Shown: positions 45,901-59,296 of the stretch, piece after piece
How positions within the stretch are numbered: the stretch's first letter is position 1
How the letters are laid out: each line of letters begins with the position of its first letter
Assembly: GCA_036852015.1 (NCBI GenBank)
Contig: JAANDG010000044.1
Span: 124,001-188,000, forward strand
Direction of reading: 5' to 3'
From: Pelodera strongyloides
Taxonomy: Eukaryota > Nematoda > Chromadorea > Rhabditida > Rhabditidae
Length of the DNA stretch: 64,000 bases
Notes under the pieces: model-generated
The model's input: only the letters and a program-made list of their open reading frames with translations
Databases searched by the model: none
Told to the model about the DNA's origin: nothing
Made by a program: the position numbers and the translations under genes

Positions 45901-48900
45901 GTTTTATGTTTTATTCTGCAGTTTTGTACCATAACAAAAATCGCTGATGTTTATTCCGGGACTCGTAAATGCTCGAAAGTCTACATTGACTATCTATATC
46001 TTCTCCCATAATGGATCGCCATACCGTTGTTTCTTTCTTGTATCTCAACAATAACACAAATCATTATTTGTTGGGATATGTGTTCAGAAATAGTACTTAC
46101 TGATTTCTTCTTTGGTTTATAAATTACTCCTCCTCGAGCGATTGGTACAGATAACTCATCAGACGTGTTTCCGAATAAAGAAATCTGGAAAAATAAACGT
46201 TTTCAAACAGTTTTCAAACTTGGAGTCTTGGAGGCGTAACCTGTGCAATCCATTTTTTTATCCATAATTATGTAACTGCGTGTGAAAGGCATAAATTATA
46301 CATACAGTATCCATGCGGCTTCTAAATTGATAGAAAGAAAATGTAGTATAAATTAAAAAAAGTTCAACCTCATTTTTATTCAGGTCGTTTTGCGTGGAGT
46401 CCAATTTGACATGCACGCGCTGAAATGGACAATTTTTTTCTTTTTCTTTTTTCGCCACTTTACTGTTTCGGTTAAAAAAAATTTCGGCCGCTAATACCAA
46501 AAACCATAAATATTTCATGCTATATGAAAATAAATAAAATGATGATGACGAACCCGAAAACTGCTTCTAGTTGTTGGTTCCACTACTTCTGCTAGCTCCT
46601 GCGATTCATTGCTCATCCAAGAAGTGGACTTTGACCTCTGATGCCCATTATGACGATTCACGGTGATGTTGGCGGACATTGCGTGCACCACCTTCAATTA
46701 TATTGAAATCAGTGTATTTTGCTTATGCAATGTAAAGAAATAACAAGATTTGCCTGTGAAACAATTTTGGACACCTGTATTGTGAAGGGAACATAAATTT
46801 GCATACAACGCATGGGAATACAGTTGTCAGGTATGCGGTTCACACGCCACGTGAAGTAACGCTTTAAAGGGATGGGCCCATCAAAATAAACCTATAGTTT
46901 GCATGTTTTTATAATTTGTATAAAGGGGGTTTATTATAATATATGTACACTAAGTTACGGCTAGACTTTATCCCGCTGAAATTTTTCGGTGTCGATAAAC
47001 TCAAAAGTATACCGTAGAAGACCAACAATTGCACCCTTATTTCCTTACCGCGTCTCCCGAGGATACCTCGCTCTGATTGGGACCCGGGAGACTATCTGTC
47101 CATATAGCCACATTCCCCCGGGACACGCGACAAGAAAATAGGGTGCAATTGTTGGTCTTCTACGGTACACTTTTGAGTTTATCGACACCGAAAAATTTCA
47201 GCGGGATAAAGTCTAGCCGTAACTTAGTGTACATATATTATAATAAACCCCCTTTGTACAAATTATAAAAACATGCAAAATATGGGTTTATTTTGATGGG
47301 CCCGTCCCTTTAAAGGGACTGGCCCATTTCAAGTAACCCCTATATTTGATGACTCCATCGGATTCTCCGCTTCCAATATAGTAGACTGGGTTTTTTTCCA
47401 ATTTTCAGTCGCAATGTTCACGCAGTTTTCAGCAATTTACCATGACCAGTCATACACAACAATCAATCGCAGTCGTCACGCCCATTCACGCTGATTGGAA
47501 CGCAATTGCCACGCCCAATATAGCATATTGGTCAATCAGCGCGAAGGGGCGTGACAACTTGATAGTTGCATGACTGGTCATGGTAAATTGCTAAAAAGTG
47601 TGTGAATGTTGCGCTTGAAGTTTGGAAAAAAATTGCATCTTACCATATTTTATACGGAGAATCAGCTAGAGTTATATAAACTAGGTGTTGCCTGAAATGG
47701 GCTTGACCCTTTAACAAGTATGTTCAACTGGGACAACTACCCGTAAAGGAGAATCACAGTTCTGAAGCGGCGAGTGATATAGGTCAAGCTGCCTCACCCT
47801 GTCTAACAGACTGCTCCCTCCGATCATTTGTAGGATCTTTGGCTCCTCTCTTCCTGTCTGTATTCTCTGCACACTCACAATCTCGATATCTCTAGTCGGG
47901 GAGTCTCGATCGATAAATTGTGGTTCAGGAGGACTGAAAAATAGTTACATCGACTCAATTTTTATATTTAAACCACCTCTCTGGATCTGGTTACTCTTAT
48001 ATATTTTGTATTATTAATTGAATTTTTTTGGAATATAATGTATAAAACGAAAACCAGAAACTTATTACCTTCCTGCGCTAAAAAAAAGTTGAAAAATGAC
48101 GTGGTGCACCGTTATCAGAATTACGTAAAAGATGTGGAGCAGCAATTTTATGAGAAACTAACCGTGTCGTGGTGTGTTCCATGTTGTCGGCAATCTCTTC
48201 ACTGGTAATATCTTCAAAGAATCTCTCTTCTTCGACGACGTTTTCGATATTCTTTGACGGTAGAAGTACCGCTTTCAACGTTTCACTGCAATTTAAAGCG
48301 ATATGGCATATGGCAAGTGGTTTTTGAAAAATATGTTGGGCTACGCATATTGAAAAAATTTGTGCGGCGCAGTATCAAACACCATCTGACGATCTGACGA
48401 AACTTTCTTAAGACATACACCTTTAGATGTGAAAAAATGACATACCCCTTTAGATTACTGTGCTCGTCTACATCGTGGTCCACGAATGGGGCAGTCAGCC
48501 TATCCGAGGGCCTGAAAGCTAATAAATACATATTTTGACGCTTTATCTGACTTTTACCATCACACGGTTTTACTAGAATACTCAAACAATCTTTTGCACA
48601 TAAAAAACGAGTGCTGGGCAAACGTAACAACCGTGCTGACAAACTAAAGGAAAACATACTTTCGATAGTTTCTGAAGAACGGTTTCTTGGTAGAGTTCGG
48701 AACTTTCGATTTGAGAACTCTGAAAAAGTAGGTGAAAAGTATAAATTTGTTTTCTTACTTACACAGTGCTTTCTATCGTTCCAGTGAAATGAACATTTTC
48801 TCAAACCTCAAACATTAAAAAAAATCGTTACCGTTCTTTGTATTCTGGATTAGAATCCAAACCAGGCAAATCACTCTCGTTGTCTTTAGTGAACCGATTG

Positions 48901-51900
48901 CGATTGGATCTATAATTAGAACGGTTTATTTACCCAATTATAAGGTTCGGCACACTTATTGCCTGACTGGAGTTCGCTTAGGGTCACGCACTTTCACTAT
49001 GATGAGTTTAATTGAGCACAAACTAGGATTATCATCACATTAGAGAGTATTTCTTAAAGGAACTTGCTATTTTTCGTTCTTCAAAATTTACAATTGGTAT
49101 GTCACAGCAAACAATTGATGCGTCGTACTATGAGGTGTTTGTTTGTTAAGCACAGTAACACAAGTTACAATCTACACTACCTCAGATACTGTTTCGCAGA
49201 CTTTGCCTTCTGTCGACTACGGTGCGATGGGGATTCCGGAAGATGTATCTTCCTTGTGCGTTCTTTGATGGATGAGTAAACGGGCACGGTTGCTGTTTCA
49301 GTGATCCATGAAGTAGTCGGAGTCCTCCTTGTATGCATAGTCAGCCGTCGGGGAGAATCCAAAAAGTGACGATTGGCGGGTGGAAGAGGATCTGAACAAA
49401 AATTATTTGTTACAGAATATTACCGACTAGGGGAATTTGTAATTTACCACTGTTAGTGGCCCTTCAGTGGCCGTATGCACGAATGCCGGGAATGTGCTCC
49501 CAGCCCCCAGTGGGAGGTGAGAGAAGGTGAGGGATCACACAAATCTGCGACACGTAGAGACAAATTCTCCCAACCGGGAAGGCTTCCGGGGTTCGTACAT
49601 ACGGCCACTAGTTGTCCCTTCAAACTTTTCCATATATCATGAATAGCGGGAGGAACAAAAAAATATATGTAGTGTCAAGTCAAGTAGTAATCAATGTAAA
49701 CAATAATAATCACTTACCCTGATTAGATTGTGTTTCGCTAGTCGGTTGTGAAAACCTTTCGAATATTCTCGAGAGCGAAGTATCGAGTGCTTTGTTGAGG
49801 GCAGTTTCTGGCAGGCCTGCATCCTTGGCCACTCTTGTCGCATTGTGAGATAAAGAAACCGGAGTTGTCAAATGCTGAATTGGAGCCCATGGTGGCATGT
49901 CCGGGTCTCTGGAACATAAGGATATTTATGTTTTCCCTTATATATGATTGAACAAAATACTACCAATTTTTTTTTAATTTACGTCGAATTTGCTTGTTGA
50001 GACTTATTTTACTACTGCTTCATTATGTGTATTTTATAACACAAACTGCACGTTACATTGCTTTCTTTGATTGTGTTTGTGCGTAATAAATTATTATAAT
50101 TACCAGTCGCCAGGCGCGCGAAGTGACTTACCTGGAGATATTATTGCAAGGAATTTTATGTTATCAAATTACTTGGACACTGGCTAACTCTTGTAGGCAA
50201 ATCATAATTATTAATAGCCGGTATTCTCGGGTCGACGGAAACGTTCCGTTTGGGAAATCCTTTGTATGCAAATCTCTCGACTATCTAGACTAAGCTGGAG
50301 GAAAAAATTGCATACGAATGAGCTCCCAAACGGAACAGTCCCGTCGACCCGAGAATACGGGCTAATATCTATTTTCCTCACGTCAAATTGTCCTCCTTGA
50401 TAACATTTGCCTCCTTTATGGGTTCTTTCCCTTCATTTTCCACTTCATTTTCTTCCGAATGAATTCTCTCAAAATCCTCCTTCAAACTTTCGTATACTTC
50501 TTCAGGAGAATTGTGTTGTGGACTGAAACATTTATTCCATTTTTTTTATTAATCAAGTGCACTATTTTATGGAAGGACACAGAAGTTGTCTAGCCTTGAA
50601 TGCCCTTTTGCTTTTGACCCTGCACTAGGTATACATCCATCTAATACTGTACCAGTTGCCTCACGCTTTTCTTATTTCTAACGCATGCAAAAATCGGATT
50701 GACCCAATACCATTTTCACAAAATCTCCTAAAGTTGAGCTTTAGCCCCAGTTTTTGCCTAACTCTACGCCTACGACAAGCATTTAGCGGCTTTCATGCAT
50801 GCAACAACGCCATACCCAAATCGTATCTATATGCAAATCTAATCATATAGAAATGTGTATTTTCCTATGGATCGTACATGAGTGAGCCTAGTAAAGATCT
50901 ATAAACTTACACAAACATAGGTATGGGAAGTGCGTTGCTCCCTCCTCCAAACGGTTCCAATTCCTCATTTTCCACATAGTTCCTATTCACGATTTTCGAT
51001 GTCGATTCGTTAATAGTCGCAGGGCGTAACTCTGCTGGTGGATTGTAGAACCTTCCCTGCAGTGATTCAGTTATGTACGGATGGCTTTTCTATGCGTATA
51101 CTATTTCTTACGAAAAACAATCTCTGGGATATTTGTAGGCATACATCCTACCTTCAATAATGAATATGTATAAAAATTATGTAAAACTTGCATGTCCTCT
51201 ATGGTGGATGTTCTTATTTCGTTTATGGAATACTATTTTTGCCGGGTGGATCTTGCTTTCGAAAATCGGCTGAAATATTTATTTCAATGCTCCAATTGTA
51301 AATTGGGGCACAATTGCACAACCACGTACGGGTAAATAAGAACATTCGACCAGGTTCAGTAGCCAACGGCACGGGGTGACCGTGTTAGCTATCGGTTCAC
51401 CAAAATGATTTTTCACCGTAATTATCAATTCTGAAACTATTTTCAAATCCAGCGCACCATTTTGGGCTCCACCCTTTTGCAAACATATATAATCACATCA
51501 CACCATGAATATGACCAATGGTGTAGATTGTACCATTTGTGCGCACTTTAGCAAAAAAAACATTACCTTGTACACGGCCGAAGTGGAAACTGCTCGGGAT
51601 ACATTTTGTCGTCTCAGGACCAATCTTGGAATTGTGCCAGGATATATCGCATAACTTTTGTGCGTCGGGTTCTGTTTCCCACCACTTTGCATACGGAAAC
51701 TGTTGGATCTCATCTCTTCGGGCACGGAAATGTCGAACATTTTTTCGTCTTTCATATGCCTGAATGCTGAATGTGTACTGTATTTGAAAATTCACCTACG
51801 GTATGTATTGTACAAAATGCTAAATTGAAGGACTATAAGAGCTATTTCCCCAGTGAAGAAAACTACTGTTATTGTTATTGTTAGTAGCTTAATATTGTGG

Positions 51901-54900
51901 CACATAAGTCAATAAAAACTCAATTTGGTATACGAACAAGTTGGATATATACCCACTTGATCTTTGCTCTATTCTTTCGTACAGTAAGCCTTGGTTTCTC
52001 TTCCAGTAGTGTCTGTCTGGCTGGTAGTACGGTGGTCGTCCATGGTTTTCTTACAGTAAACCTCGTTCTAGACGGATCCAAGATGTCTGCATCTCTGTCG
52101 AGAATTATTCCATTCTTTGGAGTTATGGATTCCGACTCGCTTTCGCTCTAAAGTAATTTACTGAATCATTTCACTTTCTATGGAATATGCTCTGCTAAAC
52201 AGCTCATCTCCACTTTTTCCAAAAAAAAAAAAAAAAAAAAAAAAAAAATTCGGCACAAATTGGAAGTTCCACTTTCCTGCGTTTAAAATAGCCCTGGCCC
52301 TAGCCCGAAGACGTTGAGCAATTTGTCATCTGGAACTCGTCGCCTACTGCTCAGGACCTCTGCGGAACATGTCATAAGCAAAAACTTTGAAACTGTATTT
52401 CCACCCTTGACTAAATGTGCACGCTCTTGAAGCGTAAACGATTTATTATTATTATTAAAATAAAATACGACCGTCTTACTTCGAGAAGTCTCATGAGTTC
52501 TCGCACGGCATCGCTTTCCGGCCTCAGTGGCGTTTTAATCGTTGTTGTATCAATAACTGAAGAATTTGGACGTCGATCAATAAAACGTGGCTGGAAAATA
52601 AATAGAATAATTTTAGAGCAAAACTTCAAACGTAAACTTTTCACAGCATAGATTTTTACCGTGGTCTACTAGTCTAATTGTAAATTCGAACCACAAAATC
52701 ACAAAAGGAAAACAACTCCCTGAATGGAAAAAGCACACTACATAACACCCTTTCGCACTTCGTTGGATTTACTTGTTTTTTTTCTATAATTAGATGTAAA
52801 GGTAAAAATTCTACCTGTGATGCCGGCCTCTTTCTGTTCCTTATACGCAGTCTTGGAACTATATTTTCTGACTTTTCACTATTATGAAAAGGGATCAGAG
52901 GTTCACTTCGTGATGTTAAAGTATTACTTCTAAAAATGATAATTGAAAACAGGCATGCAAATAAATAAACAAGGGTCACCTATTACTGATTCACCTATTA
53001 CTGAATGCTTGGAATGATATAGTACAAAGCAAATTGGAACTTGAAATCTTATTATATAAAAGAGAAGGGTTTGAAGCCGTGTGATTTTGTTTGCATGTCA
53101 AAGCGTTTTTCTAAGTTTCAGGCGTTTGGAGTTTGGTATATGTAGGACAAATTTTCGCACATCTCCAAAATAGGCGCGTGAAGCTAACTACATAAACTTT
53201 GGAGTGTAGATTCAAACGTTTCTTAAAAATATGCCCGTTTTCCGTGAATTTCGAAGCATCGTCTAGGAAAAGTCGTCACAGGCTTCGATAGCCGCCTGGT
53301 AATATGATAAATAAAAACTGGCCTTTCTTGGAAAGTTTCTCTATCTACCACAGGGAGGAATCCGCTTCGAACTCTCGTAGGTGCAACGGGCACTGCTGGC
53401 ATATTAGGTCTTCTGTACTCCGGGATCGATAGCGGTGGAAACCCCTTATTATTGATTGAATTTGCATCTCTATCGATTGACTTCATGGGTGGTCTCCTCG
53501 GGTTTGTTTGTGTGCCGTATGCAACGTTCTTCTTTTGCTTGATCGGTCGTACAACTTCGGGTGGGAAATCATTAAATGAGGTGGCTCTGATCGGTGGTTC
53601 AACTGGAGTTCCGTTTACTTCGGAGTCTTCGTGACTATCTCCAAAAGTTTGGCCGTAAGAAGACTTCGGTGTTGATGTTGATGAGAGAACTTGTAAGCGA
53701 TGTAGTCCAGGTTCCGCTGGTGGATGTCGTGCAGACCATTCACTACTCCGACTACCGTAGAATCTCTGCGGACTCCGACGTAAATGCTCGGTGTGCGTGA
53801 TTTCGGAAGACTGTAAATAGAGTGTCTTTTCGGGATATTTTTTAAATGATTTTCTAGCAGGCGTGGTTTGCTTTGTTTTTCACAAATTGCATTGATTAAT
53901 TTAAAGCGAAATACCGGCTGGTTTTTGAAACGCACTGCTTACACCTGCTTTCTTATGCAGTATATGCAAATGAGCAAAAATTAGAAATAAAAACTAGACC
54001 CCAATTAGACCCCACATTGCATAAATGCATAGGAATGCAAGTGCTTGAGATGCAAGTACTTGAAAAACCGGCCGCTATTTCGCTTTAAGCTACTATTGAA
54101 TAAATATAGATATTACAACTTACATCGAGTTCTCTTGACACCCAATTGAAATCCCTCATTGGATGAATTTCGCTTGATTTGTCCACTATAACAACCGATT
54201 TCTGTGGAAGTGGTTTGGCGGAAGGCTGGAAAAAGTAAGGAATAGTATTTGGAAACCTGAATATAAAGGCAGTACAGTACATATATATAAGGCTGAGAAA
54301 ACATTATCGTTTTTTTTGTAAATTGTTTTGATACTGTTCATCCATATCAATATACTTAGAATGCTTATGTTTTATGTTACCATCAATGGCACACGTGCTT
54401 GTGGTTCTTCTTGCGATTCAGAGCGGTCTCCGGTTGTCTCGTCTGTGTTGAGGACTTTTGCATCTGCGACGTTAACCTAAAAATATTATGTTTCAACCTT
54501 TTTTGTTCTCCGCTTCCGCAACACCGTATTATTAGTCTAAAATTTTAGTTATGTAGTAATCTTTAAATAATAATCGATTTAAATACTGATAATTTTCTTC
54601 AATCATTTCATAAAACAAAATCACACCTGAGTATTCGAATTGCTCCATTCTCCCTGAAATTTGGTTGACGTTTCTGGGAAAGTGTGGACATATTTTGGGG
54701 TTTCAGTGGAAAACATTCTGCGATTATGTGTCGGATCGTATTCATTTAACGCATACTGGATTGTTTCCTTGTTCTTCTGCAGATCTACTAGATTAGTATT
54801 TTGTGTGCCGGTATTGAACATCAACTCTTCCTTTATTAGTTTATCAGTAGAGGTTGTCGTCCGTATGCTCGCGTCGTCTTTGTGATCTGTCAATAGGACA

Positions 54901-57851
54901 TCGTCGTAGCCTTCTTGATCATTGAACACTGCAGGTGGCGGTAAACCATAGGATTCAGTATTATAAGAGGGAATAGAGCTTTTCCAGGAATTAGGATCGT
55001 TTGCGGTTTCGGGTGTAAAAATAGGAAGAGGTCTCTTAGAGTTAACATCTTTATCTGGGTCAGGTTCTTTTGTTGTGGAAGTAAATGAATTAAAATGACG
55101 AAATGAAGAAGTTGATATTCTGACAAGAGTTGAGTTACCATCTTCTTTGTTTATCTCAAAAAGAGCTGTTGGTGGGCCTGTGGAAATTCTGGAAGGATCC
55201 AAAGTACTTGATCCTGCAGCATTATTCATAGTGAAATCATCCTCTGTGCTTCCCGGCAGCAGCGTTGGTGCAACTATTGTTGTTGCCACCTTGGACACAG
55301 CATCCGTCGATGTTGTCTCACTTGGCCGAGTTGCCCGTTCAAACCCTGATTCCGAATTCGTCGAGCTGGTCGGTCCTTCCGTGGATAAAGTAGGTACTTC
55401 TGTTGTACTTGACGCAGGACGGAAAGGAAAGTCTGTCGAAGCAGCTTTCTGAAATTACTTGAATTGTGAATTTGAACCTCGATCTAAATTATTGCCATTT
55501 AGATTCCATGACAAGCATTTACTTATTTTTTGGGAACATTGCAAGGACACGCCCCATAAATGGACTTCTTTCAAGGAGCTTTTGTTTGTTTCGGTTATAA
55601 TTTCATTATTTATCCCACTAACAAAAAAGAGATAAAAAAATCAGTCGGTTTCCAAAAGGGTTGAGATCTCTGGCTCCTCTCCATCCCCCCCCCCTCTCTG
55701 TCTGTCTATCTCTCTCACTCTAGTACATCAGTTTTGGCGTACGGTAGTCATACCACATATGCCATAGACATAGAGTCATGACCCAATCCTATATCCCAAG
55801 TGTCGCTCGCTTCTGCTTACTAAGCATGAATTACAAAAAAAGTTGCCTTACCGTATTGGTAGGGTCTGTAGCTGTCTCCTTCATAAAATCCTCTTCTTCA
55901 CTGTTGCCGATCCACTTCAACATCTGAATAAATAAAATTCGATCGTTAATAAAATCGATACACGATAAATTATTTGCACTACTCTTAATTGCCAGTAAAG
56001 AGTGCTAGCATTCCTAGTAAAAGTCACAAATTAACACTAATCGAAATAGGTAAAAAGGTTAAAAATGAAATACTTCTTCTTCGATCGCATCCGAATTGGT
56101 TTTCAGGTGCTCCGGTGAAGAATTAATATCCTGCCTGCAAAGTATTATTGAAACAAGTCTAACTAGGATTCTACCCCAACATCTCGTTTCATAACCGATT
56201 GAAGTGGACCAGGAACAAAATCAAAGCACATGACATGGACTCCGAATGAAGTTATGTCTGGAAATATCGAAGGTCACTAACTTACAGCCATGCGTCTGAT
56301 TATTCATTTTGGAAATCTACTTATGTCCTAAAATGAATAAATATTTATTGTCATCTCGTGTAAAGAAACCAACTTGGCAGCTCCGTCGAATTGCTTCATT
56401 CGATTAGTACATTCTCTCGTGAGGGAATCCAACTCCAGTCTTTTTGTTCGTAATTGTTTTGTAATAAACATTTTGGAAATATCTCGGATACATCTAAATA
56501 CGGTACAAATTTACAAAAGACGAATTTGAGACTTCAAATTACACAGTTTTTTTTCGAGAACCTTTAGTTTTCTCACAGATAGTCCCCATCACCATAAAGT
56601 TTGGCAGTATTATTATGGAATGCAGCTCCGTGAAAACTATCGATTAATCAGACTATCTATCGAAATGTTTCAGCACTCTGGCAACTTACGTTTTCGCTTC
56701 AGGACAGCATTCCCGCAGCTGATCGCAGGCTTTCAAATTGACCCACAGAGAGAGTGAACAATTTTGAGAGAGTGGAGGAGGGGTGGGCAACTGAGTACAG
56801 GAATCCGGCTAGAATAAGTACGGTACTTAGTATAGTATAATTAAAATGGGCTACCATCCTCATGGATCGCCATAAAAGCAATCGCCCCGCAAATTTACTT
56901 ATTAGCATATACTTATCACCCGACAAATAGTGGGTAAGGACGTAAGGTAAGGATCTTCAGAGTGTTCTCGCGAGAAACTGGCGAAGGCATGGCTAACCTC
57001 TTTCGCCACGCGCCACAAAGGTTTTACGTTATGATCTCGATTAAAGTGATGCAAAAACGCAGATTTCCATGTTTATTTAGAAGAAATGAAGTCCTTAATT
57101 TCCCACCAATTCCTTGTGTTCATATGATGCATAATCCAATAATTCTTCCTCTGTCAGTCCGTCCCATTTTGTGCTCTCTCTGCCCACACAAATGGAGTAT
57201 TCTGCTTGTCTCCGGAGAGTCAGAACTTGTAATTGCCTGAAAATTAAAGGTAAGTATACACCGTGTCCCTAGCCTCGAATTGTTGAAAATGTCCACAATA
57301 TGCATAGATGGGCCCGAATTTGCTTACGTTAATTTAATACGCATTTCACAAATGCAAGAAAACTAGAAACCTAACAAACTCAACACGGCAACTTGAAGAA
57401 GCTAATAAATTCATCCAAAAAGAAAGTCAGAAACCTGTAATCACTCTCCAAGCCACACTTCTCCGCAGTTTTTTTTCGCGAGTTTTCTGAACATCGCAGG
57501 TGCTCTTGGACAACAATTGCCTCACACGAAAGATATTCATTGCAATGCAGGGACGTTATCTAATTATAATTATACATTAATTATCGAGTATAATACTAAG
57601 TTTAAGGTTGTATAATAAGGTTGTAACTACGGTTTTCCTGCGCACCTATTGATCAAGACAAAATGTGAAAATCTACTTTTTTCACAAAGGAATGGACTGC
57701 CAAAGTTAACAGCCAAAATAAGAGCCAAAGAGGAAACCCAACACAGGGAAAAAGTTTCATGATTTTAATGAAAACTCACCGCATGTGTTCCATGAAATAT
57801 AAATGTAATAAACAGAAGCAGTGTGAATATTTCAACATTGTGGTGGCTCAT
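42962..57851 (-). CDS. large secreted protein, Cys-rich ends and Ser/Thr/charge-rich middle
   Basis: Thirty-three exons, 5' to 3' on the minus strand: 57851-57780, 57559-57435, 57236-57107, 56790-56690, 56493-56370, 56130-56074, 55923-55852, 55448-54627, 54476-54381, 54225-54124, 53810-about 53319, 52929-52815, 52590-52480, 52147-51957, 51759-51567, 51056-50911, 50522-50382, 49908-49718, 49391-49181, 48909-48832, 48719-48660, 48511-48446, 48285-48163, 47933-47798, 46691-46554, 46419-46369, 46184-46101, 45762-45637, 45497-45349, 45032-44957, 44636-44431, 43406-43276, 43011-42962. About 1,655 aa. It starts with a 24-aa signal peptide (MSHHNVEIFTLLLFITFIFH) behind a trans-splice-type acceptor at 57864. 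Residues 25-180 are Cys-rich. The middle is Ser/Thr/Pro- and charge-rich with Lys/Arg clusters. The C-terminal region repeats the Cys spacing Cx5Cx10C and Cx26C. No transmembrane segment after the signal is certain. Only the junction 53319/52929 fails in phase, so a small exon or another donor is missing there. Family unknown; likely extracellular, perhaps matrix. Confidence 0.8.
45060..45280 (-). other. unexplained open frame inside an intron of the secreted-protein gene
   Basis: The minus frame includes VTSATHRCMVYAGSNMAKAL and KVRDEKLARMLFFTAQIL and is GC-richer than its intron. It cannot be spliced between exons 45497-45349 and 45032-44957, which already join in phase; doing so introduces a stop. 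It may be a relic of an inserted element or a pseudo-exon. Confidence 0.35.
46864..47313. mobile_element. long palindromic element, family B copy 2
   Basis: It is the same element as 4551-4987, from TTAAAGGGATGGGCCCATC to TTAA, with long arms around a Cys-less, non-coding centre. It lies in an intron of the secreted-protein gene. Confidence 0.85.
47310..47714. mobile_element. palindromic TTAA element, family C
   Basis: It begins TTAAAGGGACTGGCCCATTT at the right TTAA of the family B copy and ends with the diverged complement GGGCTTGACCCTTTAA. Its arms include GAATCYCC- and CATGACCAGTCAT-type words. The outer 15 bp resemble family B, the interior does not. Confidence 0.75.
49466..49609. repeat. 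short inverted-repeat element in an intron
   Basis: AGTGGCCGTATGCACGAATG at the left faces GTTCGTACATACGGCCACTA at the right, about 100 bp apart. The GC-rich interior contains CCCAGCCCCCAGTGGGAG. Confidence 0.6.
50215..50365. repeat. 150-bp palindromic element in an intron
   Basis: TAGCCGGTATTCTCGGGTCG at the left faces CGACCCGAGAATACGGGCTA at the right. The inner arms CCGTTTGGGA and TCCCAAACGG continue the pairing. Only one copy is seen in the window. Confidence 0.75.
52219..52248 (+). repeat. poly(A) run
   Basis: About 29 A in a row, 50 bp before repeat family F copy 3. It could be the tail of a retrotransposed fragment, but no target duplication is evident. Confidence 0.8.
52301..52437 (-). 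repeat. interspersed repeat family F, copy 3
   Basis: It is the inverted counterpart of 2623-2760, matching from TAGCCCGAAGACGTTGAGCA to GCTCTTGAAGCG. Confidence 0.75.
53047..53299 (+). mobile_element. non-autonomous Helitron-like element, copy 3
   Basis: It begins A|TCTTATTATATAAAAGAGAAG and ends AGGCTTCGATAGCCGCCTGG|T, which aligns with the 3' ends of the other copies. It sits immediately downstream of exon 53810-53319 of the secreted-protein gene, at the one junction I could not resolve. Confidence 0.65.
53901..54088 (+). mobile_element. TTAA inverted-repeat element, family A copy 4
   Basis: TTAA and ACCGG repeats lie at both ends. The interior is the most diverged of the six copies. It is in an intron of the secreted-protein gene. 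Confidence 0.8.
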
Positions 57852-57863
57852 TGCAGCATGAGC

Positions 57864-58712
57864 CTGAACAGTATAGTTTATATTTAACAAAACCAGAGAT
57901 AATCAGTACAAATAAAGAAATTTTTTGTATCAATTAAGGAAAATATAACAATTAACATGATCAAAATGTCATAGTTTAGCGTAGGTAAACTTTCAAAAAA
58001 AAAAGAAGAAGAAAGAATGGAGACCACAAAATATATGATTGATAAAAAACACAATATTAAAGAAATATAGCATGTAATGTTTAAAATATAAGCACATCCG
58101 TTATTTCATAAAACCGGTCGATTATTGTCGTATAATTTCCTCAAAAGGGAAATTAAATGGATTATATCGAGAATTATTCAGATTTTAATCTATGCGCTGG
58201 TGTTCCATATACGATATGAGACTCGGACCGCTTATATAAATCTTATATAAAATCTTTATTTGAAACAATCAAATAAATATGTATACTGAAACAAATAAAA
58301 AAGGGAGACCACGGCACGGGCTATTCCCTAAAAGATGGCTAGCTACGCTACCGCTTGCCTCATATTGTACGACTCAAGGCAACCAAAACCAAAGATGCAT
58401 ACGATAACCACTAAAAATATTGCTGGAAAAAAATACTTATGCATCTGTAGTAGAAAGGTAAGTTATGTCACCCAATATCATAATTTTTTTTTAAACAGTT
58501 AGACAATATATCCTAGAACTTGGTTTATGGTAACTATTGTTGGGTCTGACACGGACTGCAACCAACGTGCTTTAGTTTATAAACTGTTGATAGCCATTGT
58601 AGTTGATTTACTTTAATGTCAAACATTAAAAATTATTACAGAGAAATTGTGCATAAGCATTGAACGTATCATATATAAAGGTCACGTACGCCATAGACCG
58701 TATATAATCATA
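57864..58712. other. upstream region of the secreted-protein gene
   Basis: AT-rich putative promoter region of the minus-strand gene. No core element stands out. Confidence 0.35.
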
Positions 58713-58950
58713 CCAGACGGCTACGCCGCCTGAGGCGACTTACATGGAAATATGATTGGTTTAGCATGGGCATACTTATATACAAAGTTCCAAACGTATC
58801 ATAAGAAATTCACATAATAGGAAACAATTGCATATTCATACTTCGATATTGAGCTACGAAACTCTTTTTATACCCGAACACGAAATTTGCATTTCGTAAC
58901 GCACATCGGTATGCAAATTAGGCTACAGTTACTCTTTTATATAATCAATA
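58713..58950 (-). mobile_element. non-autonomous Helitron-like element, copy 4
   Basis: Its 3' end on the minus strand is a CGCCTCAGGCG hairpin, then CTGG|T. The 5' end, ATTATATAAAAGAGTAACTG, matches copy 2, but the first TC is altered. Confidence 0.6.
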
Positions 58951-59296
58951 TACTCTGCTTTCTTACGTTAATACAAGACCGGACTCGCATGCATGCAATT
59001 TGCATGTCTCTATGTACTAGTAAAACTGCACGCGCAATAACTTTCACGGAAAAGCGGTCAACTACCACCGGAACACATTTATGAAGACCTCATGTTTATC
59101 CGCTCTAAATAAAATTATAAATTTTGAAAATTTCTAAATTTCGAGGAGCCGGTCCAGAAGTTTAAGTGGAAAATAACTGCTTAGATTGAGCTAGGATATT
59201 AGGATACTTATTGTATGCTTCCGTACTTACAGTACAATTTTAGCATATTTTACGTGTGTGACTATGGGCCTAACAACATCTCAAATGCATTTTTAG

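Noticed and set aside
51493..51795. Alternative minus frame (100 codons) over exon 51759-51567
   Set aside because: The frame used in the model joins in phase with exons on both sides; this one does not.
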